Below are positions 25,701 through 33,221 of a stretch of 64,000 bases of DNA, piece by piece. Every line of letters starts with the position of its first letter. Position 1 is the stretch's first letter. The notes beneath the pieces were generated by a model. It had not been told where the DNA came from. It did no database searches and saw only the letters and a list, made by a program, of their open reading frames with translations. Made by a program: the position numbers and the translations under genes. Source of the DNA: Kosakonia sacchari (GTDB lineage Bacteria > Pseudomonadota > Gammaproteobacteria > Enterobacterales > Enterobacteriaceae); assembly GCA_900109485.1 (NCBI GenBank), contig FOAY01000001.1, forward strand, positions 107,914-171,913, written 5' to 3'.

Positions 25701-28480
25701 CCGCTATTGCCAAAGATATCATTGCTGCTGGCACCGCCGTTGCGGGCAACAGTGATCGACGCGCCATTGTAGTTGCCCACTCCGCTGTTAAGTGCATCCA
25801 GCTCGGTGTCGGCAACGGTAACATCACTGTCGATGACCACGGCGCTGCCGTTTTCGGTATAGGTCGCGCCGCCGTTCAGGTTGCTGAAGATCGGCGCGGA
25901 ATTGGTTGCGGATGTGATCGACGAACTGTTAATCGCCGTCAAACTGCCTGATGTAGCCCGTAACGCCAGCGTATTGGTGCTGCCGCTGTTGGTATACATG
26001 ATCACGAGGCCGCTATAAGTGGCGATACCGCCCGACGGCGTCAGCGTTACCGTGGTGCTGCTGGCGTCCTGATCGCCGGAGGTGACCGTAAAGCTGTTGA
26101 CTGTGCCATCCACGGTTCCGTCGTTTGGGTCAGTGACCGAAAGCACGATATTGGTGGCGTAATCCTGGTCCACCATCCCATTGGCATCGACTGCCTGGAC
26201 GACCGGTACGGTGGTAAAACTGGTGCTTTGCCCATCCTGGATGGTGGTGGGAACCGGCTGTGTGGTGAAGACCAGCTTTGTGGCAACCACATCCGGGTTG
26301 ATGGATGCAGACGTGGCGCTCACCAGGCTGCCCGCAGCGGCGGTGAGCACAAAGTTGGCATCTGCATCACTGGCTGACGTGTATTTCACGCCGCTAAAGG
26401 TGGCTATGCCGTTTGAAGCGGTGATGGAGGTAGTGCCAGTGAGTGAACCGCTGCCATTCTCGCTCAGTGTGACTGAACCGCTGAAATCGGTGTCAATGTT
26501 GCCGCGATCGTCAACGGCGATCACAACGGGCTGGGTGGTGAAATTCACACCGCTGACCACTGAGGTCGATGGCGACTGACTGTAAATCAGTTTGGTGGCG
26601 GCAATATCAATGCTGGCACCGCTGCCGTTGGTAATGTTGGCCTGACTGCTGGCGAAGGTTGAACCGTCGGAGACGGCGGTAAAGTTGCTGGCATTTACGG
26701 ACAACACCACGGTGTGGTGATCGGTGAGATCGTTACTGCTGGTATTGTCGTTGTAATACGCCTTGATGGTATAGGTTTCGCTGCCGCCATCGGCAATCGA
26801 CAGGTTCAGCCCGGAGAAGGTGATTCTGCCGGTGCTGCTGTCGTACGTGCCGACCACGTTGGTGGCGTCCGGTCCGTTGAGTAAGAAACTCATCTTCGCC
26901 AGTTCCGACGAGGTGGCGGTTCCACTTACTGTCGCGTAAAAAGCGCTGACGTTGGTGGCGAGACCATCGGACGTTCCCGGATCGGCTATCGTGAAGTCCA
27001 TCAGCGAGACGGCGCTGGCTGCTGACGTTGCGGTGGTGGAGAACGTGGTGGCTTCACCTGAGGGGCCGGCTGTTACGGTAGAGGTGGCATTTGACAACAC
27101 AATCGCCTTGACGTCGGAAATATCAAAATTGTTGGTACCGAAGTCGAATCCGCCTGTTCCGTTGGCACTGGAAATCACCACTTTGATAACGTCGTTCGCG
27201 GAAGAGGTCAGGGGATTATTTGACGCGTCGCGGAACACAGTGAAATTCGAGAGGGTGATACTGGTATTCGCGGTGGCTACCAGCGTTCCGGTGACGGTGG
27301 TGTTGTTGGCATAGGTAAAGGTGACGGTAATGGTGTCATTCATCGAAGTGTAGTAACTGAAGCTGGTAAGGTCGAAGGTATAACCGGAGGCAACTTCAAT
27401 CGTCAGTTTGGTCGCGTCGCCTGTTGGATTTCCGGCGCTATCCGGGAAAACGTTGTAATTGGTGCCGTAGTTATTAGAGAACGAATACCCATCCGGGCCG
27501 GTAAAGGTGAACCCTACGGAACTGACCGTTTTGTTGAAGACCCCGCTACCGCTATTCAGGTCATTGTTATCAAACGTGACGAGAGTTAACAGCTCGTTGT
27601 AGTCATTGAACGCTAGCCCATCCGCCTGGATCCCATCACTGCCAACGCTTTTTTCCAGCGACCAGTTGCCGCCTTTCGCCACACTGCCCGTGAGATCGCT
27701 GGAGGCTGCCACATCTGCGCCGGTCGCGCTGGCAAGTGTACTGATGAAATTCGTTCCTTCCCCCGATGCTACCGAACAGCCATACAGCAGAATGTCGCCA
27801 CTGTCTGTTAATGCTGCGCCAAGCGTACTCAAATCGCTCTGGCGCGATGCGAGGGTGGAACTGTCCAGCGTCAAATCCCCGAGATAGAGACGGCCTTCCG
27901 CACCGTGGCTGATAATGTGAATCGCGTCATAGCCGCTATGCGTTTGCGCCCATTCTGCCATCTGCGACAGGCCGTCTTTGCTGCTATCCAGCAAAACCAC
28001 ATCAACACCCGTGGGCATCTGGTTGAGCAGTGTCTGGTAATTCGCCACCGAAGTATCAACAAACACCACTTCTTTGTGAGGTTGCGCGCTATCGCCTGCG
28101 ACCGCGACTTTCGTGTTATCGGTGGTGGTGTCCTGACTGGCGGCCTGGGTCTGGCTGTCGCCGCTCTGTGCGTGGCTATCGTCGGCATGTGTTGCTGTGT
28201 CTGGGGTTGCCGTTGGTGTGGTCTCCTGCGCAGTGGCGGTTTGATCCACCGTTGCGGCAACGGCACCGTCAAACATCATCCTGGGCTCAAGCGCATACCC
28301 CAGCGGGACGGACGGCATCATCTCAACGGGACGGGGAGAGTGGTTGCGTTGTTGACGGGCTACGCGACGGTTACTGAAAAGATCACGCCATAACATAGAG
28401 ATACCCCAGCATACGAAAAACATTCCGGTCATCATTTCCGCATGCCATGGACTCAGCGACGCCAGGTTGCGGGTAATCAT
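22733..28480 (-). CDS. Giant LEPR-motif / DUF4347 / cadherin-like repeat surface protein (1915 aa)
   Basis: Order of parts: N-terminal hydrophobic helix (about 13-32); basic stretch; LEPRMMFDGA at 64-73, the motif marking a class of very large exported proteins; low-complexity Thr/Gln/Asp linker; DUF4347 domain at about 135-300 with a caspase-like His-Cys pair (SHG, His192; YGCS, Cys235); beta-rich region; two almost identical 124-residue VNDAP repeats; then about four cadherin/He_PIG-type units of about 100 residues (WLSFNPATRTFSGTP recurring); and a Ser/Gly-rich C-terminus with a final helical piece. There are no RTX nonapeptides. It looks like an adhesin or secreted surface protein exported by the neighbouring adaptor and TolC genes. 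ATG 28480 has no clear ribosome site. Confidence 0.85.
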   Translation of the reverse strand: MITRNLASLSPWHAEMMTGMFFVCWGISMLWRDLFSNRRVARQQRNHSPRPVEMMPSVPLGYALEPRMMFDGAVAATVDQTATAQETTPTATPDTATHADDSHAQSGDSQTQAASQDTTTDNTKVAVAGDSAQPHKEVVFVDTSVANYQTLLNQMPTGVDVVLLDSSKDGLSQMAEWAQTHSGYDAIHIISHGAEGRLYLGDLTLDSSTLASRQSDLSTLGAALTDSGDILLYGCSVASGEGTNFISTLASATGADVAASSDLTGSVAKGGNWSLEKSVGSDGIQADGLAFNDYNELLTLVTFDNNDLNSGSGVFNKTVSSVGFTFTGPDGYSFSNNYGTNYNVFPDSAGNPTGDATKLTIEVASGYTFDLTSFSYYTSMNDTITVTFTYANNTTVTGTLVATANTSITLSNFTVFRDASNNPLTSSANDVIKVVISSANGTGGFDFGTNNFDISDVKAIVLSNATSTVTAGPSGEATTFSTTATSAASAVSLMDFTIADPGTSDGLATNVSAFYATVSGTATSSELAKMSFLLNGPDATNVVGTYDSSTGRITFSGLNLSIADGGSETYTIKAYYNDNTSSNDLTDHHTVVLSVNASNFTAVSDGSTFASSQANITNGSGASIDIAATKLIYSQSPSTSVVSGVNFTTQPVVIAVDDRGNIDTDFSGSVTLSENGSGSLTGTTSITASNGIATFSGVKYTSASDADANFVLTAAAGSLVSATSASINPDVVATKLVFTTQPVPTTIQDGQSTSFTTVPVVQAVDANGMVDQDYATNIVLSVTDPNDGTVDGTVNSFTVTSGDQDASSTTVTLTPSGGIATYSGLVIMYTNSGSTNTLALRATSGSLTAINSSSITSATNSAPIFSNLNGGATYTENGSAVVIDSDVTVADTELDALNSGVGNYNGASITVARNGGASSNDIFGNSGLLGTLTQGQNFTYNGTTIGSVTTNSGGTLMLTFNSNATSAIVDAVLQSLTYTNSSDDPPSSVTLGWTFNDGSINSSGTNQAVLSITPVNDAPVIGNTSVSKTVNEDSAQTFTAADFGFSDVDSGDTLQSITIVSAPGAGELFIDANSDGVRGVGDTLLGNGAVVSAANIGKLTFRPAANANGAGYVAFTWTVSDGTASSANVGTMTLNVTAVNDAPAISNTAVSKTLNEDSTQTFTAADFGFSDVDSGDTLQSITIVSAPGAGELFIDANSDGVRGIGDTLLGNGAVVSAANIGKLTFRPAANANGAGYAAFTWTVSDGTESSANVGTMTLNVTAVNDAPTLSNGVTVTLTTTNEDSTSSATTVSSLLSNAGYGDVDSGAASGIAITLTTGNGHWQYSTDSGANWFNIGTVSGSSSLLLASTAQVRYVPDGANGETATFAFKAWDQTSGSATAGASTGLADTATSGGSSASSNTSAQASMTVTSVNDAPIVGSTIGSQSATKDAAFSFAVPNGIFVDVDTGDTLTFTATLADGSALPAWLSFNPSTRTFSGTPARSDVGNLSIRVTATDSSSATVSTTFSLAVNNSNLPPVVATPVADQAVAQGGSFSFTVPTGTFTDPDVGEVLTLRATLADGSALPGWLSFNPATRTFSGTPANGDVGNLSIRVTATDSANASASTTFGLNVTNVNDAPVLSGALNAQTATQNSSFSFTVPANLFTDPDVGDTLTLRATLADGSALPGWLSFNPATRTFSGTPGTGDAGSLSIRITATDGSNVSISTAFNLTIAASSTSAGDPEFLMNPGGSQPSATPPAPMITVVANAPVTLGALFSPPSLGALNTAGTADASTATSTIFQSSQRTTPDNTPVSQVAGTFAQGTASSSASLFESSLGSFPSFNSGGALGGTSSLAGMFSGSSLPSLSPMAVFSGGSWRNINASDGTGTPIAALMHFAPDLEWQLHRIGDDAQQRLVAIEQALRDVGQITEDKQRT
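24681..25424 (-). repeat. Two tandem 372-bp direct repeats inside the giant protein gene
   Basis: Units 24681-25052 and 25053-25424 encode 124-residue repeats that differ at only a few positions and are nearly identical in DNA. A shorter unrelated-length series of about 300 bp units (23,400-24,240) encodes the WLSFNPATRTFSGTP domains. Such identity implies recent duplication or gene conversion and predicts length variation between strains. Confidence 0.9.
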
Positions 28481-28580
28481 TTCAATTTGTTTCTGAAATG
28501 CAATTTATGTCTTAATTATGTAAATGAATAGATATATTTGCATTTTGTGCTGTTCTCGTCTCTGTTCCGCCAATGGCGTG

Positions 28581-28607
28581 TGATGGGCAGCAAAAAACTG
28601 CCCATCA
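28581..28607 (-). terminator. Perfect 10-bp hairpin between the tail-collar gene and the giant gene
   Basis: TGATGGGCAG (28581-28590) and its exact inverse at 28598-28607 around a 7-base A-rich loop, starting 11 bases after the tail-collar stop. On the coding strand no T run follows, so partial termination or mRNA processing is more likely than a full stop. It would let the small gene be expressed above the giant one. Confidence 0.5.
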
Positions 28608-28618
28608 CCCGAGGTGAA

Positions 28619-29533
28619 TCAGCCTGGATTAACCGGATAAAGCCCTGTCACTGCAATGCAGGCGGTCAGGGGCAGAGACGGATCGCGCACGGGTACCGAT
28701 ACCGACACTGGCACCGTAACCGGATTAGGCGTTGTGACATTGGCGCCCACATTGACCGTACCGGCTAACGGCAGGGTGACCGTACCGGTCGCCGATCCTG
28801 ACAACTGACCGCCGCTGGCTGTTCCGGCGACGGAGCCACTTGCGGTCCCTGTTACGCTGCCATCCGGCCCTAACTGCCTGTCATTGGCCGCACCTGCTGG
28901 CGCGTAAAGCAAGGCGGCGGGTCCGCTAACGGACGTTAACAGGCTTTTGTCCGCCAGGTTAACCGTTCGACCGCTGGTGGTTGATGAGCCGATTTTGGCA
29001 ATGCCGGTCACGCCGAGGCTGGCAACCGCATTAAACGGCAGGTTTGTAATGCTGCCGGTAAGGGGCAGGGTGACCGACGTGCTGTTTCCGCTTAGCGAAA
29101 GCGTCGCTGGGTGGGTATGCGGCGGAATTTGCGCAGCGTTGAGAATGACTGAACTGTTGCCGCTGCCAACGGCGGTTTCCTGTCCGATGGCTTTGCCGAG
29201 CGTATATGTAACGTTACCTGAAGGTGTCGCTACCGTACCCGTACCAATCATGGTTTTGCCGCGTAGATCAGGCAGCGTAAAGGTTGTTGGCGCCGTCCCG
29301 CCGTAAATATTGCCAATCAGTGAATACAGCGCCTGGTAACCATTGACGTTTAACGTTCTGCCGTCAGCAGGTAAATAGCCTTCCGGGCAATACCGGATAG
29401 CCATATAACACACGCTGCCAATGAATTCATCACCCGCCCCGTTGCAGGCGAAAGCCGACTGCGGCAGCGAAAAAACGATTCCCAGAGTAGCGGCAATGGT
29501 AGTTTTTGTAAGCAAATGTTGAGCGCGTTTCAT
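28619..29533 (-). CDS. Exported phage tail-collar-domain protein
   Basis: 304 residues. Clear Sec signal peptide ending QSAFA. The mature part starts with a tail-collar domain as in microcystin-dependent/tail fibre proteins (YLPADGRTLNVNGYQALYSL ... TFTLPDLRGKTMIGTG, about 50-95), followed by HTHPATLSLSG and a long Gly/Ser/Thr/Val repeat stretch, ending TACIAVTGLYPVNPG. No other phage gene is near, so this is a domesticated fibre-like protein. Its position between the exporter genes and the giant protein suggests it belongs to the same surface structure. Good AAGGAGA ribosome site. Confidence 0.8.
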   Translation of the reverse strand: MKRAQHLLTKTTIAATLGIVFSLPQSAFACNGAGDEFIGSVCYMAIRYCPEGYLPADGRTLNVNGYQALYSLIGNIYGGTAPTTFTLPDLRGKTMIGTGTVATPSGNVTYTLGKAIGQETAVGSGNSSVILNAAQIPPHTHPATLSLSGNSTSVTLPLTGSITNLPFNAVASLGVTGIAKIGSSTTSGRTVNLADKSLLTSVSGPAALLYAPAGAANDRQLGPDGSVTGTASGSVAGTASGGQLSGSATGTVTLPLAGTVNVGANVTTPNPVTVPVSVSVPVRDPSLPLTACIAVTGLYPVNPG

Positions 29534-29781
29534 AAAGATCTCTCCTTGCCAGAAAGCGGCTTCACGACACAGCTAAGCCCATCGGATAACAGTCATCATG
29601 CTATTTAGCCCCAGAAAATGGGGGGTTACGGGTGTGTGGCAACAGAACGGTGTTGTGTTGGAATGTCTGGCCACGATCAAAACATAGCCAGGCAAATGAG
29701 ATTTGTCTTATAGATTCAAGAATATATTCTTAATCTTTTTTGTTGCAGCCGCCGAAAAGCGGTTTTTCCTGGGTGAGGCGA
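29534..29781. other. Spacer between adaptor genes and tail-collar gene
   Basis: A 248-base gap that probably holds a second promoter for the tail-collar / giant / TolC part of the locus. A short plus-oriented hairpin with five T (about 29750-29766, CCGC/GCGG) is seen; no convincing promoter was identified by eye. Confidence 0.4.
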
Positions 29782-31905
29782 TCAGAATCCGCTCTCGCGA
29801 ATCCCAAGTGCCGCGACCCGTCGCCATACGGCGCCCAGGATCGACTCTTTTTCCCCTTGCAGAATGACGCTGCCCCGAAGCGGTTGTTGCGGCGGTTGGA
29901 ATTGGCCGTCCTGCACCACAAAGCGGACGCGATACTGCGCCTGCACTGGCTGCGGGTTGTGATCGCGGTCGCGACGGACAGCGATAGGGCCGTGACGATC
30001 GGATGCTAACATCTCTTGCTGTAACCAGGCTGTGCCGGTGGGCGCAATATCGTTTAAGCGGACCGCAAGGCGCGGGTAGGCCGGATCGTCAGCAATAAAC
30101 TCCCCTGTCATGCCGGTTTTCGCACGTGTGAGGGTATCTTCGGGCAAATAGCCCTGCACTTTGCCTGCGCCTTGCTCAACCACCCGCAGCAGGGGGAAAC
30201 CGGTGGGCAGCCAGCGTCCTTCTGTCATATCCCGCGCCACGTCTCTCACTTGTCCCGCCTGCGGTGCGGTGATCGATAACCTTTGACGCTGCGCATCCAG
30301 CCCGCGGTAACGGGCCAGCGACTCTGCCAGTTGTCGGTCAAGCACCTGGGTTTCGCTGGCGGTTTCCTGCCGTCCTGCGCCCCGCTGGTGCTGCTGTTGC
30401 AGGACACTGATCTGCTGGCGTTCAATAGCAAGGCGATAATCCAGATCCGACGAGGTCAGTTCCAGCAATACGTCGCCCGCCTTTACCTGCTGGCCGTCAC
30501 GGACATGCAACGCACGCACCTGGGCAGCGCTCGGTGCGTAAAGTACGCTGACATTTTCCGCTTCCAGCACCGCCGGAATATGGATACTGCCGTGCCACGG
30601 GAACAGCAGGACAGCAAGGAGCGACATCAGGATTAGGCCCGAACACAGCAGCCTGGCGGGGCGAGCAGTTTTACGCATAGACCACCAGATAGAGGCTTCT
30701 TTCAACACCGGGAGAGCAATGAACCAACCAATCTCCACCAGCATTAACATGATGCCGATGACCTTGATGAAAAAGTGGTACACCAGCAGCGCAATGCCAA
30801 AAAACAGGAAAAAGCGCCATATCCACGAGGCATAGCCCCACAGGAGAAGCTTGCGCTGTAAAGCAGGCGACCAGGTTTGCGGCGGCGGGTGACCATAAGC
30901 AAACAAAATTTCACGCAAGTGCCAGCGGCATAAGGCATAGGCGCGATCCTGCAAATTTTCTACTCGCCAGAAATCGCTCAGTAAAAAATAACCATCAAAA
31001 CGCATGAGCGGATTGAGGTTGACCACAAGCGTCGTGACCCAGGTGGCGCTGGAGAGCATAAACACTGCCGTACGCAGCGGACCATCGGGCAGCAGCGCCC
31101 ACGTCAGCAACGCAATGCAGGCGAGGATCAGCTCCGCCAAAATACCGCCTGCGCTGATCAATAATCGGGCGCGCCGATCCTTCAGTTTCCAGGCATCGCT
31201 GACGTCGGTATAAAACAGGGGGAACAGCACAATAAACGCCACCCCCATGGTTTGTACCCGGCAGCCCGCGCGTTTCGCCATAAACGCATGCCCCAGCTCG
31301 TGAAAAAATTTGGCGAAGACCAGCGCCATGCCGAAGACCGCCATTCCCTGCAGACTGAACATATGCGGAAAGGTCTGGGTATAACGAACCCAGTCACGAC
31401 TGACGAGAAAGCCCCCCAGCAGCAAGAAGCATGGTAATACAACGCGCAGTACAGGCAGGCCGTAACGTTGCAGCACTGGCCAGCAACGGCTGAGCAGTGG
31501 GTCCGGACGCCATAACGGAATGCGGAAAAAGAGATACTGGTGCAGGAGAGTTTTCCACAAACTGATCCGTTGTGCTGCGGCTTTAATGGCATACCCCTGG
31601 CGTTGCAGCGGGTCGCTGGCGGCTATCAGATCGTGACTGCGCAGAAAGCGCAACAGCTGTTCCAGCTCTTTCTCATGCAAGGGCAAACCCGGCTCCTGGT
31701 TAGCCGCATCCAGCACCTTGCCGGGCTGGCGTAAAGGCCAGTGTCGTAGCAAGCGTATCGCTGAGGGCGTCAGCGTGAAATAACGCCCGGTCACGGGATC
31801 GGCCAGTACCCATTGCGGCGCGCCGTCCAGCCCTTTCGCTGACTCCACCAGTTGCAGGTCACGCCGCAGCGCGGGCAGGATCCGGTTCATTACCTGGTTT
31901 GTCAT
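29782..31905 (-). CDS. M50 (site-2-protease-like) membrane protein fused to a HlyD-type adaptor domain
   Basis: 707 residues. Residues 1-95 resemble a PqqD-like winged-helix domain (TGRYFTLTPSAIRLL). A polytopic membrane region (about 150-435) contains the M50 zinc motif HELGH at 202-206 and the second motif NPLMRFDGY at 298-306, so the active site looks intact. From about 441 follows a lipoyl/HlyD barrel with coiled coil (VSVLYAPSAAQVRALHVRDG, RLSITAPQAGQVRDV). A protease-like channel joined to a periplasmic adaptor could both cut and hand over an exported protein. It overlaps the upstream GAF/HlyD gene by ATGA. The role as processor or exporter of the giant protein is inference. Confidence 0.85.
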   Translation of the reverse strand: MTNQVMNRILPALRRDLQLVESAKGLDGAPQWVLADPVTGRYFTLTPSAIRLLRHWPLRQPGKVLDAANQEPGLPLHEKELEQLLRFLRSHDLIAASDPLQRQGYAIKAAAQRISLWKTLLHQYLFFRIPLWRPDPLLSRCWPVLQRYGLPVLRVVLPCFLLLGGFLVSRDWVRYTQTFPHMFSLQGMAVFGMALVFAKFFHELGHAFMAKRAGCRVQTMGVAFIVLFPLFYTDVSDAWKLKDRRARLLISAGGILAELILACIALLTWALLPDGPLRTAVFMLSSATWVTTLVVNLNPLMRFDGYFLLSDFWRVENLQDRAYALCRWHLREILFAYGHPPPQTWSPALQRKLLLWGYASWIWRFFLFFGIALLVYHFFIKVIGIMLMLVEIGWFIALPVLKEASIWWSMRKTARPARLLCSGLILMSLLAVLLFPWHGSIHIPAVLEAENVSVLYAPSAAQVRALHVRDGQQVKAGDVLLELTSSDLDYRLAIERQQISVLQQQHQRGAGRQETASETQVLDRQLAESLARYRGLDAQRQRLSITAPQAGQVRDVARDMTEGRWLPTGFPLLRVVEQGAGKVQGYLPEDTLTRAKTGMTGEFIADDPAYPRLAVRLNDIAPTGTAWLQQEMLASDRHGPIAVRRDRDHNPQPVQAQYRVRFVVQDGQFQPPQQPLRGSVILQGEKESILGAVWRRVAALGIRESGF

Positions 31906-33221
31906 AAACCAACCGACTGGCGTAAAACGGCAAGCGGGCGCCGGAACAGATACACCGCCAGGGGCACGTATTCGCCCGATACTTTAGCCGTACCACGTAA
32001 ACCAATGCGCGGCGGCTCTCCGGTGAAACGGGCATCAAGCCGGTACGCCAGATTTCCTGCAGGCGTTTGTTCTGATTCGTAAGCAACACGATCCAGCAAC
32101 GCGCCATGCGGTGTCAGCGGATCGCTATCGAGAAAGAGGGTGATGGGGGCATCCGGTTTAAGACGGATAGCATCACCGACATCGAGTTCGATACGCAACG
32201 ATACCGAGGCAGGATCGGCCAGGTCCAGCAAGCGTTCGCCAGTGCGGACTGGTTTACCCACCCAGCGTTCGGCATCAGCAAAAACAGCAATACCATCCCG
32301 CTCGGCACGAATTTCAGTGCGACTCAGTAAAGCATTGGCATAATCACGCTCAGCGCGCTTTTGCTCGACCTGTGCGGCAAGAAAATCCAGTCGCGCTTTG
32401 GAATCGGTATCCTGAAAAGCCCGTTGTGCATTAGCACGGTATTCTGCTTCTGCCACGTTTAACGCACGTTCGGCCACGTCCGCCTGCGCTTTCAGTGTCG
32501 TATCGTCAAAACGTACCAGCAAGTCACCTTTATGTACGCTCTGGTTAGGCTGTACCGCAAAAGCCTGAATCACCCCATCAAGCGGGGCGGCAACAACGCG
32601 TCCGTTCAGTGGGATAACTTCTGCCGGAGCAAGCACCGACTGGTGGACAGGAATAAACAGACAGCCGACCAGAAGCACACAGGGGAGCGCCAGCTTCCAG
32701 CGCCAGCGCGGGCGCCGCCAGACCGGTTGCGGTTCCAGCGCCAGCCAGGCATGACTAAAAGCATGTGCCAGCTGTTCAAGCAACAACGTTTCAGCATCTT
32801 GCCAGGGTTGCTCACGCGCATACCATATCCCGCCAAACACTCTGCCTTTGCGATCTTTTAGCGGCGCCCACAGCACTTCAGGAGCAGAAAGCGCAAGCCA
32901 GTCATTACGGCTTTGCTGATCAAGAGACGCGGCCTGGACAACGGCGCATTGAGCATGTTGCGCATGACGTTGTAACTGTGCGCTGGCCCGCTCAATAAAC
33001 GCCACGAACGGCGCGTGGGGAGCCGGCTGGGTGACGCCGGTAACCGCCCGTACCGTGCCGTTGATCACCAGCGCAGCATGACGAAATCCGAACAACGGTT
33101 GGCTGTCGTTAACGATGCAGTAAGCCAGTGCTTCGGGCGTTTCCGCCGAGCGGGCCTGATGTTCAATGTCGAGAAACTGGGCGAAGATACGTTCGCCGGG
33201 AAGAGGGGGCGCGTTGCTCAC
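31902..33221 (-). CDS. GAF-like domain / HlyD-type membrane adaptor fusion
   Basis: 439 residues. Residues 1-165 look like a cytoplasmic GAF-type sensory domain (EVLWAPLKDRKGRVFGGIWY), followed by one transmembrane helix at about 177-191 and a periplasmic HlyD-type adaptor with barrel, hairpin coiled coil (LKAQADVAERALNVAEAEYR) and barrel return (ERDGIAVFADAERWVGKPV). Adaptors normally lack cytoplasmic sensory parts, so this protein could gate export by a ligand. Starts with GTG overlapping the stop of the preceding adaptor (GTGA); ends overlapping the M50 gene. Confidence 0.8.
   Translation of the reverse strand: MSNAPPLPGERIFAQFLDIEHQARSAETPEALAYCIVNDSQPLFGFRHAALVINGTVRAVTGVTQPAPHAPFVAFIERASAQLQRHAQHAQCAVVQAASLDQQSRNDWLALSAPEVLWAPLKDRKGRVFGGIWYAREQPWQDAETLLLEQLAHAFSHAWLALEPQPVWRRPRWRWKLALPCVLLVGCLFIPVHQSVLAPAEVIPLNGRVVAAPLDGVIQAFAVQPNQSVHKGDLLVRFDDTTLKAQADVAERALNVAEAEYRANAQRAFQDTDSKARLDFLAAQVEQKRAERDYANALLSRTEIRAERDGIAVFADAERWVGKPVRTGERLLDLADPASVSLRIELDVGDAIRLKPDAPITLFLDSDPLTPHGALLDRVAYESEQTPAGNLAYRLDARFTGEPPRIGLRGTAKVSGEYVPLAVYLFRRPLAVLRQSVGL

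Noticed and set aside
29750..29766. Terminator-like hairpin near the end of the M50-HlyD gene
   Set aside because: Its T run is on the plus strand, opposite to the genes around it, so it cannot end their transcripts.
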